NCBI GenBank assembly: GCA_937929805.1
Contig: CALFUT010000037.1
Coordinates: 26,529 to 90,528 of the forward strand
DNA length: 64,000 bases
Direction of reading: 5' to 3'
From: an uncultured Pirellulaceae bacterium
Lineage (GTDB): Bacteria > Planctomycetota > Planctomycetia > Pirellulales > Pirellulaceae
The first letter of the stretch is position 1. The number at the start of each line of letters is the position of its first letter. Under the pieces are notes generated by a model. The model saw only the letters and a list, made by a program, of their open reading frames with translations, did no database searches and was not told the origin of the DNA. The translations under genes and the position numbers were made by a program. Shown piece by piece: positions 47,418 to 57,500 of the stretch.

Positions 47418-48387
47418 GCTGAGTAGGTGTTCCGAACGTGTCTGGAGCACATCCTAGCAAAATGCTGGGTTTAGAAATTGTCTAAGTTCAAAGCCGGTTG
47501 TCGATCAATAGATCGGCACTGGTTTTTTTCGTATATCGCTTTGCCAACGCATAAATGCCTGCCGGTCTGACTCAATGGCTCGGACAGATTTGGCTTGCCC
47601 GAAGTCTGATGCGTGTGCTTTGTGAAAGCCTAACGATCATTTTGGCAGAACGACACTTTGGAGCACAAAGACGCCAAAGCGTTGCAAACGGAACAAGATC
47701 GTGGCCTGGTACAGACTGGCGACCCGATGCTTACCGCCAGCGAGTCACTGCCAAAAACACGAGGCAACAGAGGCGGTGTAGCAGCGATGGAAGAAGTGGT
47801 TCGTCCGACTCCACGAGAGCCAATTGAGGTGTTGAGCTCCTCACGGGGGCAGCCCAGCCATCAAAGCGGTGACGATCGAAGCCTAAAATTCCCACACATT
47901 GTTGGTGCTTTGGTAAGTCGCAAGTGGGACTTCATGCGTCGAGCCATTTTCGCCACGACGGCGGTCGCAAGCACGAGTCACCGTCTGTCGCTGTCCTTCG
48001 ATCAGAACTTGCCCGGACTGCCTGAACGAAAAACGTCACCGCCGGTAGGCGAGTGTTTTGGGGTAGCAGAGGTTATTCGGCCTCCAGAGCAATCACAACG
48101 CAGATCATTTCGCGGACAAATTTTCAAAATACGACCTCTGCATTGGAAGCAGGAATTTTCCCAAGAGTTCGAAAAACACCCGCGTTAACCATGAGTGTCT
48201 CCCCGCCGGCGATTTCCTGCGTTGAAAGTTGTAAATCGAAAGGTGATACCGTTGCTCTAGGAGGCTCCCTTTGCAACTTTCACCAATTGTTGGGACGCTT
48301 CCGAAACAAAACATCCGGGCAAATTTCTCACCCGGTCACTGGACTTTGGCAAGATTGCTAAAGCCTTTACGTCTGGTTCGCAACACT
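47418..48387. other. 970-base stretch with no recognised gene
   Basis: A convergent gap between the dockerin protein and the GH16-like gene. Open frames exist (for example 47658-48188) but their translations lack any domain, signal peptide or codon regularity. GAAAGTTG (48224-48231) and CAACTTTC (48274-48281) form an 8-bp inverted repeat. It is unusually long for this gene-dense window; it may be a decayed gene or contain a non-coding RNA. Confidence 0.45.
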
Positions 48388-49182
48388 TTAATCGCGTTTG
48401 CGCCGGTTAGCAGCAAAAGTTATCAGCCCCGAAAGAATGCTGAGTAAGGTAACGCTGGACGGTTCTGGAATAGCAGAAAACGTTGCGCTAGTAATGATTG
48501 CCTCGTGCTCCAAGCCGTTCGAAGGCGCTTGGCCTTGAAACTGCCAAAGATTGAGATGCAGTCTTTCTGTGCTTGTGGTAGGAATATCGTTGCCGGTGTA
48601 AGTGAATTCGTGTATCAGAGTCGATGGAGACGGAGCATCTCCATGCCCTCTCCAGCTTTCAAATTGGATTGAATCTGGCTGCCAAGTGTAACGGTGCGTG
48701 GAAAAATTATCGGTTAGGTTCAAATCGAATTTTTCAACGTTTCCAGAAGTTGCGGCAGGTTGGACAACGAAGTTTCCAAACGCGGCATTCGAGTCGCCAA
48801 ACTGAGCCAATTCGATATCCACTTCGTTGAAGTCGTCTAAGTAAGTGAACATGCCAAGAACAACGTTGTCAGCATACTGTTCGACATCGGTGGCCACTTG
48901 GAAGGTGTACGTGCCGTATCCAAAGGACTGCTGAGAAATTACCTCCGCACTATGCCACTGACCATCGATCTGCCGGACGTTCAAATGCAGTTGCCCTTGG
49001 GCGTCAACGAAAACGCTGTCTGGGCTGTCCGACCAATTGTTTGGTCCGGGGCCGAGACCACTGCCATTTTTGATATCCCAAGTAATTCCGGAAAATTCGA
49101 TGACGTCCGCAGTCCCGGTTTGGTAGGCAAGCAGATTCAGCAGGCAGACAAAGGCGATTGTCAGATATCGTGGTGGATTCAT
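48388..49182 (-). CDS. GH16-like secreted glycosidase with PEP-CTERM tail
   Basis: A 264-residue protein. A signal peptide ends near TGTADV. The body has the GH16 jellyroll sequence order: GQWHSAEVISQQSFGYGTYT, then GMFTYLDDFNEVDIELAQFG, in which EVDIE (residues 120-124) matches the GH16 catalytic ExDxxE-type motif with both glutamates, and later RYTWQPDSIQFE. GH16 enzymes cleave beta-1,3- or beta-1,3/1,4-glucans, agar and related polymers. The last 26 residues (IPEPSSVTLLSILSGLITFA plus RRKRD) are a PEP-CTERM sorting signal processed by an exosortase. It is divergent from the large FG-GAP gene's 3' side, on the same strand. Confidence 0.85.
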   Translation of the reverse strand: MNPPRYLTIAFVCLLNLLAYQTGTADVIEFSGITWDIKNGSGLGPGPNNWSDSPDSVFVDAQGQLHLNVRQIDGQWHSAEVISQQSFGYGTYTFQVATDVEQYADNVVLGMFTYLDDFNEVDIELAQFGDSNAAFGNFVVQPAATSGNVEKFDLNLTDNFSTHRYTWQPDSIQFESWRGHGDAPSPSTLIHEFTYTGNDIPTTSTERLHLNLWQFQGQAPSNGLEHEAIITSATFSAIPEPSSVTLLSILSGLITFAANRRKRD

Positions 49183-49428
49183 CGTATGCTCGCTTGCTAG
49201 GGAGGTTCACGTGGGTAGCTGTGTTTGAGTTCAATCGCTTCAACAAGTCACTGCGGGCCGATGCTATCCGCAGCGCGATTAAGTGCTCGGACACAGGAAC
49301 TGAATAGGTTGCTCTGCAGGCGGTGATCAGCACGGGATGCATGATACCGAACTTGTAACTTGCTAGGTATTAATGGCAATGGCGGAAAATTCTTCGCATA
49401 CCTGCGTATTTCTGTCTGCGTCGAGCGT

Positions 49429-52400
49429 CTATTTGTCAGCAGCTAACTCGATCCTTGACTCCCACTCCAAAAACTCATGGGTGGTCGTAGATCCGTCGGG
49501 CCAGAAGACTTTCACGTTGCCCGCACCATTCGGTTTGGTGAAGAAAAGTTCCGGGGTCGACTGACTAAGGTACGACCCCCCGGCGTACACCTCAGCCGTC
49601 TGACTCGAACCATCAACTGGAAGCACAACGATCCTCGCTCCAATTGCCTGCCGATTTCCCTTTGGGCCAGTCAATCTAATTGCCATCAGCTTTTCGCTGC
49701 CCTTATTGAGCAAAACATGTAACGGACCATCGTTGGTTGCGATTAGGAAATCAGCGGAACCGTCTTGATCCAGATCTGCCAGTGCCAATGCCTTCGCGTC
49801 GTCAGGCACCACTACCCCACTATCATCTGGCCAGATTGGCTGAAATGATCCGTCACCGTTTCCGAGCATCAGCAAGCTCAAGCCGCCGTCAAAATTCCCT
49901 GTCTCGGGTTGAGGCGAAAAGAAATTCTGGGCAATGATCGCATCGGCATATCCATCACCATTTACCTCAGTGAGTTGCACTCCGAAGCCGGGTGAAATTT
50001 GGGCAAATCGCGGCAAAGGCCCGAACGTGAAATGCCCCGAGCCGTCGTTAATCAGGACTACTGATTCAAGCGTATTGGCGGCAAAACGATATGCTGACGC
50101 AAGACATTGTGGAGAATAAATATCTCCAAGTGATGCGATCGCAAACTTTTCATAGGAGTCGAATTTTTTCGCTAGGGAAGGAATGGCATTGGTCGAACAG
50201 CTCTTACCCCGTACCGGGAACAGCGTGTTGTCCTCCTCTTCGGCTTCGATCAAGCGTTTTTCCCCGGTATCGTCAAAGTCACCGTAGTACAATAAAGCGG
50301 GATGGTCGGCAGAAGCGTGGTACTTGGTGTTGAGCCCAAAATTGGTAACGACGTAATCGATGTCTCCGTCGTTATCGACATCACGACCGCTGATCCCGTT
50401 GAACCAACCGGTCTTTTCGGCCAGCCCAGCACCTTGGGTGTCCTCGCGCAAGGTACCCCGGTCATTGCGAAACAGGCGTACCGAACCCCATTCGGTGGTG
50501 GTCATCAAGTCCATCCAACCATCGGCATCAACATCTGTCCACAAAGCGCTGGTCACCAATCCACTCTTGGCCAAGCTTGGGGCGAATTCACGAGTGCCAT
50601 CAGTGAATTTTGGGCTTCCGTCGCTTTCGTTGATCAGCAAACGACTCTGTGGTGACGACGGATAGTCTCCCGGAATTACTCGTCCACCAATGAAAAGATC
50701 AAGGTCACCGTCTCGATCAAAGTCGGCCGCAGTGATACAGCTACCACTGTCAGTCAGGTCAGGCAATGCATTCTCGGCCAACGTAAATGCATTCGAGCTG
50801 TCAAACACATAAAGCCGATCGTTCAGCAGTTCAGGCTGATCACCGGATTCAACGCCTCCCGATACGACATATAGGTCCAGATCACCATCTCCTTCTGCAT
50901 CAAAGAACAAGCAACCCATATCTTCACGGGCCGACTGGCCATCAAACGTTCCAGCGATACCGAAATAACCCTTTTCGTTACCAGTGTACAAGCTGCCTGG
51001 AAAGCCGGCTGCACCTCCCAGAAAGATTTCAGTCCGTCCGTCGCCATTAACATCAGCTACAGCCAGCCCGGGGCCAAGTTGTGAAAGCTTGTTCGGTAGC
51101 AGTGGCTGCAGTGCAAAATCGTCAAACGGGGTTTCCCTGTGAACAAGGGTTGTGGCAACTCGGGACTCGAAGAAAGGAAAAGAAGTCTTCGGACGCAAGC
51201 CAAATGCGCTGGCTGCTGACATCTCCTCAGGCTCTGAAATCGTGAACACTTGGTCAGCAGGGAGATCAGAAAATGTTTGCAGATTCCCATTGGGCCAACG
51301 AACCACCAATTTCCGGATGGAATCGGTATCGCCCAACCCAAAATGCGACTCGGGAAGGCTGCTGGACTGATATCCAGCGTAAGGGTTCATGAGTCGAACC
51401 TGAGTCGTGACACCGCCACGGGCAGACTCTGATTCAAGCGTCATTTGGATGATAGCTCCGACTCCCAAGCGATTGGCTCCATGGCCGTCTAAGCGAACGA
51501 TCGCACGGTGCCCATCACTGCTATTGTTTCGAAATATCTTGACCGGTTCATCTAGGTTCGCAACGACTAGGTCGATGTCGCCATCACCATCCAAATCGCC
51601 GCGAGACGCACTGTAGCTCATTCCAAAATGGTCCAGTCCCCATTCTCTGGAGACATTCGAAAACTCCAGATCTCTTACGTTGCGAAATGCTAGATTGCGA
51701 TCTGGTTTGGGTGGCATCTTCTCATAAAAGTCCCAGACAGTTTGGCCAACTTTCTTGTCGTCAGTGAACTTAATGTCAGAGTCTGTAAAGTTTCGAGCCA
51801 TTCCATTGCTGATAAACAAATCAACTCGTCCATCGCAATCGTAATCTGCAAAGATGGGAGCCCATGACCAATCGGAATCCGCAACTCCGGCCAAATACGC
51901 GGCCTCAAGGAATCGTCCCGCGCCGCTATTTACGAGCAGCGAGTTCCGCATCGTCTGTTGGGGCGGACCAGCGACCGCTTCGATTTTTTTGGCGTTCATG
52001 ACGCCCATCGTTGTCTTCTGGCGGAAATGGTTGGTCGCTGACATATCGACTGTATAAAGGTCCAGAAGTCCGTCATTGTTGATGTCTGCAACGGATGAGC
52101 CCATGGAAAACCAACTCGTGTGCGGCAACACGTCCGCAATCACGTTTGTAAAAGTTCCGTCGCCGTTGTTCCGCCACAGGCAATCAGGGTCATCGAAGTC
52201 GTTGCAGACGTAGATATCCATCCATCCGTCGTCGTCATAGTCCCAGCAGACTGAAGAAAGTCCGTGCCCGAGGCCAGCGATTCCCGACGCCTGAGTGACC
52301 TCTTCAAAAGTGCCATCGCCATTGTTCCGGAACAACCGGTCGGGACGACCGTACTCTTCGATATTGAAGTGCTTGTCTTTTTCGTGCTTGATGTAGTAGT

Positions 52401-53142
52401 ACTTCTTGAATTCATCCAGCACCGTTGGGATTCCGTCCAACAATTCCGCCGGCGGGGTTGAGGGGCGGCCATTGGCTCGGTAGTACCGATTTGTTAGCAA
52501 AAAACAGTCCAGATCCCCGTCGTTGTCGTAGTCTACGAACGAAGACGACAGGCAGGCATCAACGACACCCAATCCACTCTTTGCCGCATGGACAAACTTA
52601 CCATCGCCATTGTTCAGATACAGACGATTGGGAGCGTCGTAGTTGCAGACAAACAGATCCAGATTACCGTCGCCGTTGGCATCAACGATCGAGGCACCCG
52701 TGCTCCAGGTATCGCCATCTTCATTCAAGCCCGCTGAAACAGTTGCATCGCGGAACTTAAGCTTATCCTCTTGAAAATAAAGTTGATTGGCGCGCGGTCC
52801 GCTGGTCAGGAAAAGGTCAGCTTTTCCGTCGTTGTTCAAATCGCCGATCGCGACTCCGCCGCAGACAAAACCCGAGTGGTAAAGTCGCTTCATCGGATGA
52901 GTGATGTCGATCGGGTTGACGAAGTCGATGCCCGATTCATCGACGGACAATGGGCTGAACAAAGGACCGGGCGCAGCATTTCGCTCGGGCAAGGGGTTGG
53001 TTGCGATCAATTTTGGCTTTGTCACAGATTGAGCATCAGCTTGGCCAGATAGTGTCACGCAAACCAACAACGTGCCGAATACGTGTGCACGACATGGAAA
53101 CCACAAGGTTTCCCTGAAAGAATGAGAGTACGACATGGTCAT
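49429..53142 (-). CDS. Giant secreted FG-GAP/VCBS repeat protein with two ASPIC/UnbV domains (CRTAC1-like)
   Basis: A 1237-residue secreted protein. A signal peptide ends near GQADAQ. Two beta-propeller halves are built of FG-GAP/VCBS repeats with calcium loops of the type DxNxDGxxD (DLNNDGKADLF, DANGDGNLDLF, DYDNDGDLDCF and many more). Each half ends in an ASPIC/UnbV domain: GANRLGVGAIIQM to WPNGNLQTF at about residues 565-640, and NRQAIGARIVVLP to FWPDGSTTTHEF at the C-terminus. Such proteins are widespread in planctomycetes and may bind ligands or other surface proteins. It is placed between two PEP-CTERM genes of the glycan cluster, all on the minus strand. Confidence 0.88.
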   Translation of the reverse strand: MTMSYSHSFRETLWFPCRAHVFGTLLVCVTLSGQADAQSVTKPKLIATNPLPERNAAPGPLFSPLSVDESGIDFVNPIDITHPMKRLYHSGFVCGGVAIGDLNNDGKADLFLTSGPRANQLYFQEDKLKFRDATVSAGLNEDGDTWSTGASIVDANGDGNLDLFVCNYDAPNRLYLNNGDGKFVHAAKSGLGVVDACLSSSFVDYDNDGDLDCFLLTNRYYRANGRPSTPPAELLDGIPTVLDEFKKYYYIKHEKDKHFNIEEYGRPDRLFRNNGDGTFEEVTQASGIAGLGHGLSSVCWDYDDDGWMDIYVCNDFDDPDCLWRNNGDGTFTNVIADVLPHTSWFSMGSSVADINNDGLLDLYTVDMSATNHFRQKTTMGVMNAKKIEAVAGPPQQTMRNSLLVNSGAGRFLEAAYLAGVADSDWSWAPIFADYDCDGRVDLFISNGMARNFTDSDIKFTDDKKVGQTVWDFYEKMPPKPDRNLAFRNVRDLEFSNVSREWGLDHFGMSYSASRGDLDGDGDIDLVVANLDEPVKIFRNNSSDGHRAIVRLDGHGANRLGVGAIIQMTLESESARGGVTTQVRLMNPYAGYQSSSLPESHFGLGDTDSIRKLVVRWPNGNLQTFSDLPADQVFTISEPEEMSAASAFGLRPKTSFPFFESRVATTLVHRETPFDDFALQPLLPNKLSQLGPGLAVADVNGDGRTEIFLGGAAGFPGSLYTGNEKGYFGIAGTFDGQSAREDMGCLFFDAEGDGDLDLYVVSGGVESGDQPELLNDRLYVFDSSNAFTLAENALPDLTDSGSCITAADFDRDGDLDLFIGGRVIPGDYPSSPQSRLLINESDGSPKFTDGTREFAPSLAKSGLVTSALWTDVDADGWMDLMTTTEWGSVRLFRNDRGTLREDTQGAGLAEKTGWFNGISGRDVDNDGDIDYVVTNFGLNTKYHASADHPALLYYGDFDDTGEKRLIEAEEEDNTLFPVRGKSCSTNAIPSLAKKFDSYEKFAIASLGDIYSPQCLASAYRFAANTLESVVLINDGSGHFTFGPLPRFAQISPGFGVQLTEVNGDGYADAIIAQNFFSPQPETGNFDGGLSLLMLGNGDGSFQPIWPDDSGVVVPDDAKALALADLDQDGSADFLIATNDGPLHVLLNKGSEKLMAIRLTGPKGNRQAIGARIVVLPVDGSSQTAEVYAGGSYLSQSTPELFFTKPNGAGNVKVFWPDGSTTTHEFLEWESRIELAADK

Positions 53143-53218
53143 GGATCGTAAATATAGTTGGGTTCTAGGAAGATTTCATCGTAGCGAAATCTAAGTACTT
53201 AAAGTAGCGCAAAAACAA

Positions 53219-53246
53219 AGCCACGTCACCAGAAGGTGACGTGGCT
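53219..53246 (-). terminator. Strong intrinsic terminator
   Basis: AGCCACGTCACC and GGTGACGTGGCT form a perfect 12-bp stem with the 4-base loop AGAA. On the minus strand the stem is followed by TTTGTTTTT. It lies 26 bases past the stop of the PEP-CTERM gene at 53273-53938, which it should terminate, insulating it from the FG-GAP gene downstream. Confidence 0.85.
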
Positions 53247-53272
53247 GTTTCCGATTGAAACAAGATTCACAT

Positions 53273-53938
53273 CTAGCTTCGGCGACGACGAAGAACTGCG
53301 GTGGCAGCTCCCAGTCCCAACAGGGCGAAGCTTGTAGGCTCTGGGATCGTTGCCGGAATGATCGTAATCCGAGCGGCACCAACGTTACCTTCGTCATCAT
53401 TGGCTTCGGTCAGCTCACCCGTGGTGGTTCCGGTGAAAGTACCAACACTTGTCCAAGCAACAATACCTGCATCAGCGATACTTGGAATGAGAGTCGTGGT
53501 TCCATCGATAGTGATGTTTGCATCACGGTCCGGACCGGCGACGAATTCAATGGTGACTTGGTCAGCTGGGTTGGCAGTAGTGACCGTGAAAAACGTATCG
53601 AGTGGGTCACTTTGACGGTTAAGGAAGAAGTTATCGGCCGCGGTGACACCTGGGCCTGGATTGTTGTTCCATGCCGAAACGTTAGTCCACGACAGAGTTG
53701 CACCGTCTGTCAGGTTAAGGACAGTTGAATCACTAGGTGCCGTTGCTGCATTGGGATGTAGAAACGTAACTGCCAAAGGATCCGAAACCTCAACTGGAGA
53801 CAGTGGAGTATGGGCATTGTCTCCACAGCAGTTGTCTTGGATCGCTCCAAAATCGACCACAGTTATGTCTGCAAATGACGGCAGACACATGATCGCTGTC
53901 GCAACTAGAGCGACTGAAAATCTTGTAGCTAAGTTCAT
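53273..53938 (-). CDS. PEP-CTERM secreted protein
   Basis: A 221-residue protein with a signal peptide (MNLATRFSVALVATAIMCLP) and the PEP-CTERM sorting tail TIPEPTSFALLGLGAATAVL followed by RRRRS. The body is beta-rich with no enzyme motif (DNFFLNRQSDPLDTFFTV, QVTIEFVAGPDRDANITIDG); it may be a small carbohydrate-binding or matrix protein. The ribosome site CGGAG is seven bases upstream of the ATG. A perfect LacI-type operator lies 86 bases upstream of the start and a strong terminator follows, making this a self-contained regulated unit. Confidence 0.85.
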   Translation of the reverse strand: MNLATRFSVALVATAIMCLPSFADITVVDFGAIQDNCCGDNAHTPLSPVEVSDPLAVTFLHPNAATAPSDSTVLNLTDGATLSWTNVSAWNNNPGPGVTAADNFFLNRQSDPLDTFFTVTTANPADQVTIEFVAGPDRDANITIDGTTTLIPSIADAGIVAWTSVGTFTGTTTGELTEANDDEGNVGAARITIIPATIPEPTSFALLGLGAATAVLRRRRS

Positions 53939-54023
53939 CGTTGTACTCCGGGGAAGTAAAGTGTGATGTAGAAGGGACCAAAACTTTAATTTGGTTCATG
54001 ATTGAAACTGCTAACCAAACGGG

Positions 54024-54037
54024 TGAAACCGGTTTCA
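54024..54037. promoter_or_regulatory. Candidate LacI-family operator O4 (perfect palindrome)
   Basis: TGAAACCGGTTTCA is a perfect 14-base palindrome with a central CCGG. It sits 86 bases upstream of the leftward PEP-CTERM gene start and about 500 bases upstream of the rightward gene at 54538. Confidence 0.7.
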
Positions 54038-54537
54038 GCGAGCAGCCCTTATTCTATCTGTAGATTGCACCCTTGCAAGTACAATCGGTAAACTTGAAGG
54101 AAAAAAAAGACTGATTGTTCCCAGTTAACGGCGGCTGGGTGTGCATAAAACCAGTTTGTTCAGCCTTTGGGATTCAACAAAAATCACTAAACTCATTTTT
54201 CTGCTGCCTTTGACTTGCTACAGGCCGTATCGGAGAAAGCTAATCGCGACAGGGCTAAATACAGCCAATCTTGGGAGTTTTTTTAATCCGCGCATCGGAA
54301 TTGTACCATTATGCGGGTTTATTGGGCCAGAACCCGGCCTGAGAATGCTGCTCCTGCCCGAACGTTTTTCACGTGTAGTACAACGCGGCATGCGCAACTT
54401 TCGAGCGCGATGTTCTCGGCGGGTTTACGATTATCATCGGTCGTATCGATTCTGACGCGGTCGCAGCTAGAATCGAGTGACGGCCCGTCAACCGCCGAGC
54501 GATAAGTAATTGGCACAGCAAATAACTCCGGAAGAAC
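54038..54537. other. Gene-free stretch before the secretin-domain gene
   Basis: 500 bases between operator O4 and the ATG at 54538. Short open frames (54141-54455, 54311-54505) lack ribosome sites and recognisable features. A run of eight A (near 54105) is the only notable tract. Confidence 0.45.
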
Positions 54538-57500
54538 ATGACCAAGCCGTCCTTGACGTTTCAACTCTCGCTGTTGGGATTCCTATGCCTATGGTTCCCA
54601 TCCCATTCCTGCGCGCAGGTGCAGGTCCCTAGAAGGACGGCGACCACAAAAGGAGCCTCTCAAGCTGAAATGCAGGCGTCTCGGTCGACTCGTCTGTCCG
54701 CTCGTGCTTCCGACACTGCAAATGACACTGGTTCGCAGCAGAAGATCCAGTTCTCTTTTGCCCAAGAGGAGTGGAAAGAGGTCATTACTTGGTTCGCCGA
54801 TCAAGCAGGTTTTTCGCTTCAGCCGGTCGACGAGTGGCCCGAGGGCACGTTCGACTTGGAGGACAAATCTGACTACACCGTCATGGAGGCACTTGATCAG
54901 TTGAATCACGCCTTGCGTTTGCGAAATCCTCCGTACACGTTGGTCCGAAACCGGAACTTGCTGGTTCTGGTCGAGGCCGATCGAGCAAACTACCCGCCCG
55001 AACTGATCGAAACGGTGCCCGTCGAAAAGTTGGACCAGCGCGGCAAGTATGAAACCATGCGATGCGTGTTTGAGTTTGGCGAGCTTGACTGCTTGGATTA
55101 CGAGACGCAGCTGAAGCAACTGGTGTCCGAAGAAAATAAGTCCGCCTTCGCAGTGTTTCCCGGCGCTAACCAAATTCACGTTCGAGAGACCGGTGCGAAA
55201 CTGCGAGTCATGCGTGACCTGATTGCGACGGCTCGACAGCGCCAAAGTGCGGCCGATTCGTCTCTGAAGGTTTATCGCTTGAAGCACACCGATGCCGATT
55301 CGTTTTTGTTTGTGGCTCGAGGCCTGTTGGGCTTTGAGGGGGAGAACAATTTTCGTGAAGACGGGACGTTGGCGATTTCCGCTGAGCCTTTAAGCGATCG
55401 GATGTTCGTCAAAGGGACAACCACTGGGCTGAAGCAGTTCGATGAGGTCGCCGCACTACTGGACGTGCCACCCGATCCGGTCGATAGCGACGGGCCGCTC
55501 GACCAGCCATTCCTGCGGTCTTATCCGGTTACCTCGGACCCAAAACTTGCCTTCGATGCGCTCCAAACGTTTTTGGATGGCCGCGATGGCGTTCAAATGC
55601 AACAGGACGAAACCACCGGCGCGATCTTGGTCTACGGCCGGAAAGCGGATCAAAAAATCGTTGCAGAAACCTTGGCGACGATTGAAGGCAGCAATGGGCA
55701 ACAGTTCGCGATCGTCCCATTGCAGTATGCGGATCCCTCGACCGTCATCGCGACTTTGCAAAGACTCTGGGGGCAGACTTCCCTCGGCTTGGGCGAAACA
55801 CCCTCCGGCCCGGTGATGTTAGCGAACTCTCTTGATCGAACGATCATCGTCAAGGGAGCACCTTCGGAAGTCACTGCGGTCAAGGATCAGATCGCTCAAC
55901 TTGATGGAGCAGCCACCCGTGTCGGCGATGGTCCGCGGACGAGCACCCGAGTCATTCCGATCGAAAACGATGCGAAGCGGGACCAGTTGTTGAATATTTT
56001 GCCAGACTTCTGGCCATCAACGGGACGGGCCAACACGTTGCGTTTCAACCAAGTTTTGCCCGAGGACCGACCGATGCTGAGAGATCGCTTGCGTCGAGTC
56101 CCAGATCAAGGTGAACCGGCGGGTTCGGGAACAAAGAACGACGGTGGTGTTCGGCCCGAAGATCCGCCGTTTGACGTCAACCTGAATCGAGCCCGCCAAC
56201 GAACTCCGTGGCAGGGCACGAGTGTTTTGCCAGCCCCCAGTTTTTTGACCCGACAAAGCATCGGCCACTCGTTTGATTCGCTTTGTCGATCGGCAATCAA
56301 AAAATCGGCTCGTTTCTTAACCAGATCCAGTGCGTTGCTCACTTGCTGGGTTGGCTCACGCTGTCAGCTGATGGGTTACCCAGTCGCGATGATCGTGGCT
56401 CCTCGGCAGATTTCATCTTTTTCCAGTCAGGGAACCGGTTCTCAGTCGGCAGACGTTCCGGTGAATCCAGATTACCGTCCTCCCGAGCAACCTGAGACGG
56501 TTCCCGGTGATGACATTCGTGTGAAAGCCACCGCGGGCGGTATCGTGATCACGTCCGGAGACTTGGACGCGCTCGATGACCTTGAGGACCTGATTCGATC
56601 GCAGTTGGGTTCGCAGTCCGAAGTTCAGAAGCCGCAGTTTTTTTATCTGAAACACCGCTACGCCGACGACATGGTTGCGTTTTTGAGCAACTATTTTGGT
56701 CTCTCGAGCGGCGGTGATGATGGCGGTGGAGGCGGCGGACTATTTGGGGGCGTGCTGGACAACGTCATGGGCGGAGGCTCTGGAGACATGCTGGATAGCA
56801 TTCTTGGTGGTGCCGATGGCTTGGGGGGGTCTTCTACGATCTTGGAGGGTGATGTCCGGTTGGGTACCGACAGCGAGTTCAACAGTATGTATGTCACGGG
56901 TGCCACCGAGATGGATCTGCTTCTGATCAACGACCTGATCGAGATTCTTGATCAGCCCGAGGCACCTCACGATCCGGAGCTGTTGGGAAGTTTTCGCACG
57001 ATCCAGATTGTTCATCGTGACGCGGAAGAAGTAAAAGAGATTGTTGAGGTTCAGCTTTCCGACCTAATCGTTCCCAGCGGTTCGGCAGAAGGCGGCAACA
57101 ATAATCAACAGCAAGGCGGCCAGCAGGCGCAGATGGCAAGATTGCTGGCGACCGTCGCGGGTGGCGGCGGAGGCGGTGGAAACGGCGGCGGAGGCGGCAA
57201 TGGTGCCACATCCGAACCCCCTCGTGCTCGGTTGAGCGTCGATACAAAGACCAGTCAATTGCTGGTTACGGGCCCTCGTTTTATCTACAACGAAGTGTTA
57301 CGCGTGGTGATGGAGCTGGACAAGCCTCAGCTGTCCGAGCCGCCAACTTTAGTGGTCATTCCAGGCGGGGGAAACAGCGATTTCATAAAGCGAAATCTGC
57401 GGGCGCTGTTCGGCGACAAGATCGAGATCTCTGACGAAAGCGAAGAAGATGGTTCATCTAGTTCTTCGTCCGATGACGACGACAGGAATGAAAGCAGCAG

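Noticed and set aside
47658..48188. 176-codon open frame on the plus strand
   Set aside because: No ribosome site, signal peptide, domain or codon regularity; treated as non-coding.
49230..49243. TTCAATCGCTTCAA upstream of the GH16-like gene as a fifth operator
   Set aside because: The two TTCAA halves are direct, not inverted, so it lacks the dyad symmetry of the other sites.
54141..54455. 104-codon open frame with a hydrophobic stretch
   Set aside because: No ribosome site, composition unlike neighbours, overlaps other equally poor frames.
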